The notes under the pieces are model-generated. The model did not search any database. It saw nothing but the letters and a program-made list of their open reading frames with translations, and was not told the DNA's origin. From NCBI RefSeq assembly GCF_000621485.1, contig NZ_KK211286.1, forward strand, positions 186,001 to 250,000: a stretch of DNA of 64,000 nucleotides, in the 5' to 3' direction. Of the stretch, positions 44,318-51,963 are shown one piece after another (position 1 is the first letter of the stretch; each line of letters begins with the position of its first letter). The DNA comes from Alkaliphilus transvaalensis ATCC 700919. GTDB taxonomy: Bacteria; Bacillota; Clostridia; Peptostreptococcales; Natronincolaceae. The position numbers were made by a program, and so were the translations under genes.

Positions 44318-44803
44318 CTATGAAATCCTTCTAGATTTTAGCATATGACCTGTAAAGAAGCTTAGTGAAGCAATCAAAGGAGATAAAAGACTTAAAAAAC
44401 TAAGGGTCGACATACTTAAGCTCGTCTCCATTAATAAATAGTTAAAAATCGGGATGCTCCATAAGGAGTATAAAATATATGAGAGCCAAGATAATAAGGT
44501 GAAGGAAGTAATCATGCCATGGGCTAAATAACAATAGAGCCAGATTAGAAATCCTAAAATAGTTATTGCCATGACAGAAGAAAGGTTAATTAAAATAGAA
44601 TTAGTAATTTGGGGTAGTTGGAAACCTAAGTAAATGAATAGAATAATGAATAGGAGGCCATAGATAAAAACCATTGGTCCTGAAGCATATTCATAGAAGT
44701 TTAGGCTTAATAAAAGGGTCCCCACTGTAAAACTTGATAGAAGATAAAGAAGAAGCGTTAGTAAATTTCTTTTAAAGATTTCTTTTAATAAAATATAATC
44801 CAT
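44318..44803 (-). CDS. polytopic membrane protein of unknown function
   Basis: A 161-residue hydrophobic protein with five predicted membrane helices (about residues 12-32, 42-60, 68-92, 98-118 and 132-152) and short charged ends. No motif known to me. AAAGGAAG precedes the ATG at usable spacing. It sits between degV and topB; no function can be offered. Confidence 0.6.
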   Translation of the reverse strand: MDYILLKEIFKRNLLTLLLYLLSSFTVGTLLLSLNFYEYASGPMVFIYGLLFIILFIYLGFQLPQITNSILINLSSVMAITILGFLIWLYCYLAHGMITSFTLLSWLSYILYSLWSIPIFNYLLMETSLSMSTLSFLSLLSPLIASLSFFTGHMLKSRRIS

Positions 44804-45004
44804 TTAGAAATCTTCCTTTCTATTGAATATTTACTATATCATACCATTGTAATCGTATGGAGGCAACATGATGACAATGAAGCTTTTATAGAAAGGAATT
44901 TAAATATAAAGAAAAAGTATGGTAAAATAAACAAGTAAAAAGTTTATAAATAAATTAATTATTATAAATGATGGAATAGTTGACGAAGAGAAGGGATTGT
45001 GAAT

Positions 45005-47191
45005 ATGGGTAAAATATTAGTATTAGCAGAAAAACCCTCGGTAGGAAGAGACTTAGCAAGGGTATTAAATTGTAATAAAAAAGGTAATGGATTTATAGAA
45101 GGTGATCGATACATTGTTACTTGGGCCTTGGGGCATTTAGTTACCCTAGCAGACCCAGAAGTTTATGATCAAAAATATAAATCTTGGCAGATAGAGGATC
45201 TACCAATGCTTCCACCCCATTTAAAGCTTGTGGTAATTAAGCAGAGTGGAAAACAATTTACTGTAGTTAAAAGCCAAATGAGTCGAAAAGATGTAGATGA
45301 AATTGTCATTGCCACCGATGCAGGGAGAGAGGGAGAATTGGTAGCAAGATGGATTATTGAGAAGGCAAATATTAAAAAACCTCTAAAACGTTTATGGATT
45401 TCTTCTGTCACAGATAAAGCAATTAAGGAAGGTTTTACTAAATTAAAAAGTGGAAAAGACTACGAAAATCTATACGCTTCAGCAGTTGCTAGGGCTGAAG
45501 GAGATTGGATCGTTGGAATGAATGCAACTAGAGCTTTAACTTGTAAATATAATGCTCAGCTTTCCTGCGGTCGGGTGCAAACGCCAACATTAGCGATAAT
45601 TGCTGAACGAGAAAAAGAAATACAAAACTTTAGACCTAAAACCTATTATGGTATATCTGCAATAACAAAGAGTTTAAAATTAACTTGGCAGGATTCTAAA
45701 ACAAAAGAGATTAGATCTTTTGACAAAACTAAGATAGATGGAATTTTCAATCGTTTAAAGAATCAAGATGCAGTTGTAGTGGAGGTAGAAAAGGCTTATA
45801 AAAAAAATCATGCACCTCAATTATATGATTTGACAGAACTTCAAAGGGATGCCAATAGAATTTTTAGTTACTCCGCAAAGGAAACCCAGGCTATTATGCA
45901 AAAACTGTATGAAGCCCATAAACTGTTGACATATCCAAGAACTGATTCACGATATATTTCTACAGATATTGTAGATACATTAAAGGATAGAGTTAAGGCT
46001 TGTGGAGTTGGACCTTATTCACCAATTGCTACGAAGTTATTAAAGTCAGCAATTAAAGTTAATAAATCCTTTGTAGACAATCAAAAGGTATCGGATCATC
46101 ACGCAATTATTCCAACAGAGGAGAAGGCCTACTTAGGGGCCTTAAATGATAAAGAACGTAAGATTTATGATCTTGTCGTAAAAAGATTTTTAGCAGTGTT
46201 ATCACCTTCCTTTGAGTATGAACAAACTACTATTAAAACCCAAATAGGTGAAGAAAGATTTATTGCTAAGGGAAAAACTGTGATTAATCAAGGATGGAAA
46301 GAGGTATATCAAAATAATATTGAAGAAGATGAAGGAAAAGATGGAATGGTGGAACAGATTTTACCACCAATCAATAAAGGAGATATTATTAAGATTTCTA
46401 ATTTAGTTGAAACGTCAGGAAAAACAAAACCACCTGCTCCATTTAATGAAGGTACTTTGCTTACGGCTATGGAGAATCCAGTAAAATATATGGCAGGAGA
46501 AGATAAAGAATTGATTAAAACTATTGGTGAAACCGGTGGATTAGGGACGGTGGCAACTAGAGCAGATATTATTGAAAAATTATTTAATACTTTTTTAATC
46601 GAGAAGAAGGGGAAGGAGATCTGGATTACTTCAAAAGGAAAACAACTTTTAGAACTAGCTCCTCAAGACCTTAAATCACCAGCACTAACAGCTGAATGGG
46701 AACAAAAGTTGTCAGCAATTGCTAAAGGGAAGATTTCAAAGGAGATTTTTGTTAAGGAGATGAGGGAATATACAAAGGCAATTGTCAAAGAAATTAAAGA
46801 TGAAAATGCCATCTTTAAACATGATAATTTAACTAGAAATAAATGTCCTGAATGTGGAAAATACATGTTAGAGGTAAAGGGAAAAAAAGGGAAAATGCTG
46901 GTGTGCCAAGATAGGGAATGTGGACATCGAAAAAACGTAGCTCAAATTACTAATTCTCGCTGCCCTAACTGTCATAAAAAGCTAGAACTTCGGGGAGAAG
47001 GTGAAGGAAGATTTTTTGCTTGTAGCTGTGGCCATAGAGAAAAACTATCGGTCTTTAATGAACGTAAAAAGGAAGCAAAGAATAAACCTTCTAAGGGGGA
47101 AACTGCCAAATTTTTAAGAGAACAAAAGAAAGAAGCAGAAAAGCCTATTAATACGGCTTTAGCCGATGCCTTGGCAAAGCTGAAACTATAA
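45005..47191 (+). CDS. topB: DNA topoisomerase III
   Basis: A 728-residue type IA topoisomerase: Toprim domain with AEKPSVGRDLA and TDAGREGELVARW, the catalytic Tyr in TYPRTDSRYIS (about residue 310), and a C-terminal region with two zinc-ribbon-like Cys clusters (CPECGKYM...CQDRECGH and CPNCHKKL...CSCGHRE). It decatenates DNA and resolves recombination intermediates. GTG 44999 in frame is only 2 nt from AAGGGA, so ATG 45005 is chosen. TopB homologues are also found on mobile elements, but nothing mobile is seen here. Confidence 0.93.
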   Translation: MGKILVLAEKPSVGRDLARVLNCNKKGNGFIEGDRYIVTWALGHLVTLADPEVYDQKYKSWQIEDLPMLPPHLKLVVIKQSGKQFTVVKSQMSRKDVDEIVIATDAGREGELVARWIIEKANIKKPLKRLWISSVTDKAIKEGFTKLKSGKDYENLYASAVARAEGDWIVGMNATRALTCKYNAQLSCGRVQTPTLAIIAEREKEIQNFRPKTYYGISAITKSLKLTWQDSKTKEIRSFDKTKIDGIFNRLKNQDAVVVEVEKAYKKNHAPQLYDLTELQRDANRIFSYSAKETQAIMQKLYEAHKLLTYPRTDSRYISTDIVDTLKDRVKACGVGPYSPIATKLLKSAIKVNKSFVDNQKVSDHHAIIPTEEKAYLGALNDKERKIYDLVVKRFLAVLSPSFEYEQTTIKTQIGEERFIAKGKTVINQGWKEVYQNNIEEDEGKDGMVEQILPPINKGDIIKISNLVETSGKTKPPAPFNEGTLLTAMENPVKYMAGEDKELIKTIGETGGLGTVATRADIIEKLFNTFLIEKKGKEIWITSKGKQLLELAPQDLKSPALTAEWEQKLSAIAKGKISKEIFVKEMREYTKAIVKEIKDENAIFKHDNLTRNKCPECGKYMLEVKGKKGKMLVCQDRECGHRKNVAQITNSRCPNCHKKLELRGEGEGRFFACSCGHREKLSVFNERKKEAKNKPSKGETAKFLREQKKEAEKPINTALADALAKLKL

Positions 47192-47325
47192 TGGTTTATT
47201 TCATAAGCTTAGTACACGATTACCTTTGTAGTTGATTTAAGAGCCCCTTAGGGGGTTATATCGAATAATAGGACAAGTAATCTTAATTAGGGTTAAATAA
47301 TGATATAAAAGGAAGGTGACAGAAA

Positions 47326-47634
47326 ATGAAAAGGGAAGAATCTGTACTACTTAATATAGGGGCAATCATATCAACTTTAATGGCCTCCTTATGCTGAGTG
47401 ATTCCCATAGTGGTATTATCGCTGGGGATTGGCGGTATCGGACTTTCTTACGTTGAAACTTTTGCACCTTATCAGCAATATTTAAAGGGGTTTGCAGTTT
47501 TATCACTAATTTATTCCCATTATAATGTTTATAAAGGGAAGGTAAGTAAAAAGCAGGAGACCTTCATATGGGTAACTACAATAATAATATTGATAATTTT
47601 ATGGTTACCTGCCATATTACAATTATTGCTGTAA
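47326..47634 (+). CDS. MerT-like membrane selenoprotein with in-frame UGA (Sec24)
   Basis: A 102-residue frame read from ATG 47326, 6 nt after AAGGAAGGTGA, through a UGA at 47395-47397 to TAA 47634. Before the UGA it reads MKREESVLLNIGAIISTLMA followed by SLC, then Sec, then VIPIVVLSLGIGGIG. MerT mercuric transporters have an ASLCCxxP-like motif in helix 1 and an LGIGGxW/I run after it, so the second Cys is replaced by Sec. Three membrane helices result. A hairpin lies at SECIS distance (47401-47429). A Sec-containing MerT-like family has, as I recall, been reported in metagenome selenoproteome surveys. No merA, merP or merR is nearby; the metal is unknown. Confidence 0.85.
47401..47429 (+). 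promoter_or_regulatory. bacterial SECIS-like hairpin
   Basis: It starts 4 nt after the UGA. ATTCCCA pairs with TGGGGAT (7 bp, one G-U), then a 2-nt TA bulge, then GTGG(T) with (A)TCGC and an apical loop of about 3-7 nt starting near a G. The apex is 13-20 nt downstream of the UGA, the window recognised by SelB. Confidence 0.7.
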
Positions 47635-47727
47635 AAGAAGATAGAATAACATAATAAAAAATCAATTTAAAAGATTAAAGATCGATAATAAGGATTTAAA
47701 TATACACTGTAAAAGAAGATATTAAAA

Positions 47728-47767
47728 AACCAGCTCCTATAATTTTCTAAAGGAACTGGTTTTTTTA
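47728..47767. terminator. bidirectional terminator
   Basis: AACCAGCTCCT and AGGAACTGGTT arms, seven T residues on the plus strand, T-rich on the minus strand; between the selenoprotein gene and the convergent ABC-F gene. Confidence 0.75.
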
Positions 47768-47775
47768 GTTATTTA

Positions 47776-47828
47776 TGAAATTGTATAATACCATAAATCC
47801 TAACTTATATTCGTTTTATGCAATTTCT
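47776..47828 (+). repeat. dispersed TIR repeat, compact copy (R6)
   Basis: TGAAATTGTATAATACCATA at the start and CGTTTTATGCAATTTC at the end; 53 bp, immediately beyond the ABC-F stop codon. Confidence 0.65.
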
Positions 47829-47845
47829 ATATTATTATAAAGTTC

Positions 47846-49432
47846 TTAAGCATTCATCATTTCTAAATACTCATCATAGCTCATCTGCTTATCAATTACA
47901 CCATCTGGCTTAAATTCAATAATTCTATTAGCGATGGTTTGAATAAACTGATGGTCGTGGGATGTAAATAGAAGGTTGCTGCTGTAATCTCTTAATCCAT
48001 TATTTAAAGCAGTAATAGATTCTAAGTCTAGATGGTTTGTAGGTTGGTCTAGAATTAAGAAGTTGGCATTACTTAACATCATTCTAGAAAGCATACAACG
48101 TACTTTTTCACCACCAGATAGTACAGAAGCTTCTTTAAGAGCTTCGTCTCCAGAGAACAACATTCTACCTAAAAAGCCTCTTATATAGCTTTCAGATTTT
48201 TCTTCAGAATACTGACGTAACCAATCTACTAAGTTTAGATCTACTCCATTGAAAAATTCAGAGTTGTCTTTAGGGAAATAAGCTTTATTAATTGTAATGC
48301 CCCATTTAAAGGTTCCGCTATCTGGCTCAATTTCACCCATTAAAATTTTAAATAATGTTGTGCAAACAAGCTCATTACCTATAAAAGCTATTTTGTCGCC
48401 TTTATTCATTGTGAAGCTAACATTATTTAAAAGTGTTTCACCGTTTATGGTTTTTGTAAGACCATCTACAATTAAAATATCGTTACCAACTTCTCTTTCA
48501 GGTTTAAAGCCACAATAAGGATACCTTCTAGTAGAGGGTTGAATATCATCAATTGAAATTTTATCTAATAATTTTTTACGAGAAGTAGCTTGTTTAGACT
48601 TAGATGCATTTGCACTAAATCTAGCGATAAAGTCTTGTAACTCTTTAATCTTTTCCTCTTTTTTCTTATTTTGTTCCTTCATTAACCTTGAAGCAAGCTG
48701 ACTTGACTCATACCAGAAGTCATAGTTACCAACGTATAGCTTAATTTTACCAAAATCTACATCGGCCATGTGGGTACAAACATTATTTAAGAAGTGACGG
48801 TCATGGGATACGACAATAACTGTACCGTCAAATTCAATTAAAAATTCTTGTAACCAGTTGATGGATTTAATATCTAAGTGGTTAGTAGGCTCATCGAGAA
48901 TTAGGATACCAGGTTGTCCAAATAGAGCTTGGGCAAGAAGTACCTTAACTTTTTCACCACCAGTTAATTCAGAAACATTTTTGAAATGTAAATCAGTAGG
49001 AATACCTAGACCTTGTAATAATGAAGAAGCTTCTGATTCAGCCTCCCATCCATTAAGTTCGGCAAATTCCCCCTCTAGCTCAGCGGCTTTAATCCCATCT
49101 TCATCGGTAAACTCTGCTTTAGCATAGATTGCATCCTTTTCCTTCATAATTTCATAAAGGCGAGTATTTCCCATAATAACTGTTTCTAAAACTTGGTTGT
49201 GGTCGTACTGGTAGTGGTCCTGTTTTAATACAGAGACTCTGATGCCTGCTGGTATACTTATATCACCTGTATTAGCTTCAATTTCACCAGATAAGATCTT
49301 TAAAAAAGTACTCTTTCCAGCACCATTTGCTCCAATAACACCATAACAATTGCCTGGTGTAAATTTAAGATTTACATCCTCAAACAATTTCCTATCGCCA
49401 TATCTTAAGCTGACATTCGTTACATTAATCAT
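47846..49432 (-). CDS. ABC-F ATPase (YkpA/YbiT-like) with degenerate second nucleotide site
   Basis: A 528-residue cytosolic protein with two ABC domains and a linker, no membrane helices. Domain 1 is intact: GANGAGKST (Walker A), LTGGEKVKV (signature), LILDEPTNHLD (Walker B Glu) and VVSHDRHF. Domain 2 keeps LSGGEKVRC and FTSHDHQF, but Walker A reads GNELVCTTLF (no Lys) and Walker B reads LILDQPTNHLD (Glu to Gln), both checked in the DNA. ABC-F proteins bind the ribosomal E site and act in translation control or antibiotic protection. The second domain likely binds ATP weakly and does not hydrolyse it. GAGG precedes the ATG. Confidence 0.88.
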   Translation of the reverse strand: MINVTNVSLRYGDRKLFEDVNLKFTPGNCYGVIGANGAGKSTFLKILSGEIEANTGDISIPAGIRVSVLKQDHYQYDHNQVLETVIMGNTRLYEIMKEKDAIYAKAEFTDEDGIKAAELEGEFAELNGWEAESEASSLLQGLGIPTDLHFKNVSELTGGEKVKVLLAQALFGQPGILILDEPTNHLDIKSINWLQEFLIEFDGTVIVVSHDRHFLNNVCTHMADVDFGKIKLYVGNYDFWYESSQLASRLMKEQNKKKEEKIKELQDFIARFSANASKSKQATSRKKLLDKISIDDIQPSTRRYPYCGFKPEREVGNDILIVDGLTKTINGETLLNNVSFTMNKGDKIAFIGNELVCTTLFKILMGEIEPDSGTFKWGITINKAYFPKDNSEFFNGVDLNLVDWLRQYSEEKSESYIRGFLGRMLFSGDEALKEASVLSGGEKVRCMLSRMMLSNANFLILDQPTNHLDLESITALNNGLRDYSSNLLFTSHDHQFIQTIANRIIEFKPDGVIDKQMSYDEYLEMMNA

Positions 49433-49776
49433 TTATTAACCATCCTCACTTTTCTTATCGTATATATTTAAAAATTTGGTATTGAGATACTATTCTTCAA
49501 ATTTATATTTTATAATAAAATAATCTCCATTGATGAACTAATTAAAGTTATATCAACACAATTAAATATTATATCATAAATTATGTAAAAAAACTATTCT
49601 TTCATCAGGATTACACTTTTCTAAGAAATTGTTAAGAAAAAAATGATTTCGTTTTCAAATTTCGACAAAAAATATTCAGTTTTACTATTAAAATAAGATA
49701 GGACGTACTAGTAAAAAAGAAAAGTATGTTATGTTCTTTATGAATGACAAAGACAGAGGGAAGAAGGGGTTAGAGG
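49433..49776. other. 344-bp divergent intergenic region
   Basis: Upstream region of the ABC-F gene (-) and the ICMT-like operon (+). It contains TTCGACA (49661-49667), which fits the core of a Spo0A box, but a 7-mer is weak evidence. Nothing else is seen. Confidence 0.4.
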
Positions 49777-50337
49777 ATGAGATATGTTTTGATAGGATCA
49801 TTAGCATTTATTTTTTTATTTTTATTTGATGTATACACATTGAAAAATCAGGCTTTAAGAAGAAGAGTTTTCGGAATATTGGGTCTATCGACTTTAGTGT
49901 TTTCTGCAATTATGGTAACCATTATATCCGATAAGATCTATATACCGTTGTTGGTTAGAATGATATCTGGAGTTCTGTGGATAGTTTCAATTGGATTATT
50001 AGTCTATTCGCTATTCTTAGAACTACCATTTGTTAAGACCTATGGAGAGAAGGAGCATAGTCAATCATTAGTTGATACTGGCACCTATGCCCTTTGTAGG
50101 CATCCTGGAGTATTATGGTTTGGGTTACTTTTTTTCTTCTTCTTTTTCACTACAGGTGCAGTGCTATTAATAACAGCAGGCATCATTTGGACAAGTCTAG
50201 ATGTGTTACATGTCTATATACAAGAAAGGTATTTTTTTCCTAAAATGTTTCCGAAGTATAAAGATTATATGAAGACGACACCAATGTTAATACCTACAAA
50301 AAATAGTATAAATAAATGTAAAGCAACTATATTTTAA
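49777..50337 (+). CDS. isoprenylcysteine carboxyl methyltransferase (ICMT/PEMT)-like membrane methyltransferase
   Basis: A 186-residue protein with about five membrane helices. The C-terminal half carries GTYALCRHPGVLWFG (SAM-binding RHP motif of ICMT/PEMT) and ERYFFPKMFPKYKDYMK, the E-x-x-x...F-x-x-Y-x-x-Y pattern of the family. It methylates a membrane-associated small molecule or lipid; bacterial members have few known substrates. Only 16 nt separate it from the GH3-type gene, so they form an operon. Confidence 0.8.
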   Translation: MRYVLIGSLAFIFLFLFDVYTLKNQALRRRVFGILGLSTLVFSAIMVTIISDKIYIPLLVRMISGVLWIVSIGLLVYSLFLELPFVKTYGEKEHSQSLVDTGTYALCRHPGVLWFGLLFFFFFFTTGAVLLITAGIIWTSLDVLHVYIQERYFFPKMFPKYKDYMKTTPMLIPTKNSINKCKATIF

Positions 50338-50353
50338 TTGGGGGATTGAGATT

Positions 50354-51940
50354 ATGGCATTAGAAGAGATGCTTAGAGAAAAGGATTATGATAAAATTTG
50401 GGAGAAATATTGTGGATTTTTGGATTTAAATATTGAAGAGTTTATGCAAATACAAGAAAGATTGCTTTTAGAACAGATCGAACTCTTATCAAGATGCAAA
50501 TTGGGAAAGACAATCATGGGGGAGAACGTAAAACCGAAGACAATTGAAGAATTTAGAGAAATGGTTCCATTGACCACCTACGAAGACTATGCAGATTTTC
50601 TTTTGAATAAAAGGGTAGATGTATTACCATCAAAACCAAAGTATTGGATTAAAACAACTTGGAAGGGGGGGACCCATGAAATTAAACTGGCTCCCTATTC
50701 GGAGAGTATGATTGAAGAACATACTAAAGCATTTCTAGCCAGTTTAATTTTAGCAACTAGTAAGAAAAGAGGCGAATTTTCCTTAAGAGAAAACGATAAA
50801 TTTCTGTACGGGATGGCACCTTTACCCTATTTAACAGGGCTAGCCCCCTATGGAGTTAGAAATGAAATCAACTTCGAGTATTTACCAAGTATTGAAGAAG
50901 CAGAATGCTTAAGCTTTGAAGAAAGAAATAAAGTTGGATTTCAATTAGCTTTGACTAAGGGTGCAGACCTATTTTTCGGTTTATCTAGTATATTGGTGAA
51001 GATTGGGGAAGATTACGCAAAGGGTTCTACAGGGGGCAAGGGAACTTTTGAGGTGCTAAAGTCGTCTAAATCTGTTAATATTAAAATGTTGTACAAGCTT
51101 GGAAGGGCATTTATAAAAAAACATATTAAAAAAGAGACTATTTTCCCAAAGGATTTATGGGATTTTAAAGGAATACTATGTGCAGGGACAGATACTCATG
51201 CTTTTAAAGACAAAATTGAATATTATTGGGGAAAACGACCTTTAGAAATTTATGGAGGAACGGAAATTGCAACAGTTGCCACCGAAACTTGGGGGGATAG
51301 TGGTTTAACATTTTTTCCAGATGTTAATTTTCTAGAGTTTATACCAGAGAAGGATTCTCTAAAAAGCCTTCAGGATAAAAACTTTATTCCCCAAACATTA
51401 CTCTTAAATGAAATAAAAGCAGGTGAACGTTATGAATTGGTGATTACAAAGTTTAGAGGTGGTGCATTTGTTAGATATCGTGTAGGAGACGTTATTGAAT
51501 GCCTAGCCTTAGAGAATGTAGCTAACAATATTAAATTGCCACAAGTAAGATTTGTTGATCGAATAGCCAATATTATAGATCTTGCTGGATTTACACGAAT
51601 TACAAAAGCCACAATTGATAAAGCTGTAGCAGTCGGTAAGCTACCCGTAAAAGATTGGGTTGCAGCAAAGCGTTTTGAAGAAAAGGAGCCAGTGTTACAT
51701 ATATACCTTGAAATGTTGGGAAATGATGTAGATGCAAATACTGTAAAAAACATTCTAAATGAAAGCTTGCAAAAGTCAGATAGTGACTATAAAGATATAA
51801 AAATGATGCTAGGTAGAGATCCTTTAAGGGTTACACTTCTGCCTAAGGGGGCATTTAATCATTTCAAAGATAAACAGAATACAATGATTAAGATGAATCC
51901 GAGCCAACAAACTATAGAAACGTTAATGAACTGTAGTTAA
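50354..51940 (+). CDS. GH3-family acyl-adenylating (acyl-amido synthetase-like) enzyme
   Basis: A 528-residue protein of the GH3 family, best known from plant jasmonate and auxin-amino acid conjugation. It has the N-terminal helical part, VPLTTYEDYADFL, a central IYGGTEIATVATE motif for ATP binding (adenylate-forming A5-type), and YELVITKFRGGAFVRYRVGDVIE with the conserved Y-R-x-G-D. The expected reaction is ATP-dependent activation of a carboxylate and transfer to an amine. Note that the T-S-G-T-T-x-G-like ATP loop is poorly conserved (TTWKGGTHE). It is the middle gene of the operon; substrate unknown. TTGGGGGATTGAG precedes the ATG. Confidence 0.85.
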   Translation: MALEEMLREKDYDKIWEKYCGFLDLNIEEFMQIQERLLLEQIELLSRCKLGKTIMGENVKPKTIEEFREMVPLTTYEDYADFLLNKRVDVLPSKPKYWIKTTWKGGTHEIKLAPYSESMIEEHTKAFLASLILATSKKRGEFSLRENDKFLYGMAPLPYLTGLAPYGVRNEINFEYLPSIEEAECLSFEERNKVGFQLALTKGADLFFGLSSILVKIGEDYAKGSTGGKGTFEVLKSSKSVNIKMLYKLGRAFIKKHIKKETIFPKDLWDFKGILCAGTDTHAFKDKIEYYWGKRPLEIYGGTEIATVATETWGDSGLTFFPDVNFLEFIPEKDSLKSLQDKNFIPQTLLLNEIKAGERYELVITKFRGGAFVRYRVGDVIECLALENVANNIKLPQVRFVDRIANIIDLAGFTRITKATIDKAVAVGKLPVKDWVAAKRFEEKEPVLHIYLEMLGNDVDANTVKNILNESLQKSDSDYKDIKMMLGRDPLRVTLLPKGAFNHFKDKQNTMIKMNPSQQTIETLMNCS

Positions 51941-51963
51941 TAATTATTTTGAGGTGATAAAGA

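Noticed and set aside
45005-47191. topB as evidence for an integrative element
   Set aside because: TopB homologues occur on conjugative elements, but no relaxase, integrase, attachment site or coupling protein is in the neighbourhood; it is taken as chromosomal.
47238-47257. GAGCCCCTTAGGGGGTT as a topB terminator
   Set aside because: The hairpin is GC-containing but has a very short loop and no T run; left unannotated.
47398-47634. 78-residue frame from GTG 47398 as an independent gene
   Set aside because: The GTG directly follows the UGA, has no Shine-Dalgarno, and lacks the first half of helix 1; the upstream ATG with a good site in the same frame makes UGA recoding the better explanation.
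49661-49667. Spo0A-box-like TTCGACA upstream of the ICMT/GH3 operon (also near 44298, upstream of degV)
   Set aside because: A single 7-mer core is expected by chance a few times in 64 kb and no adjacent second box or mapped promoter supports it.
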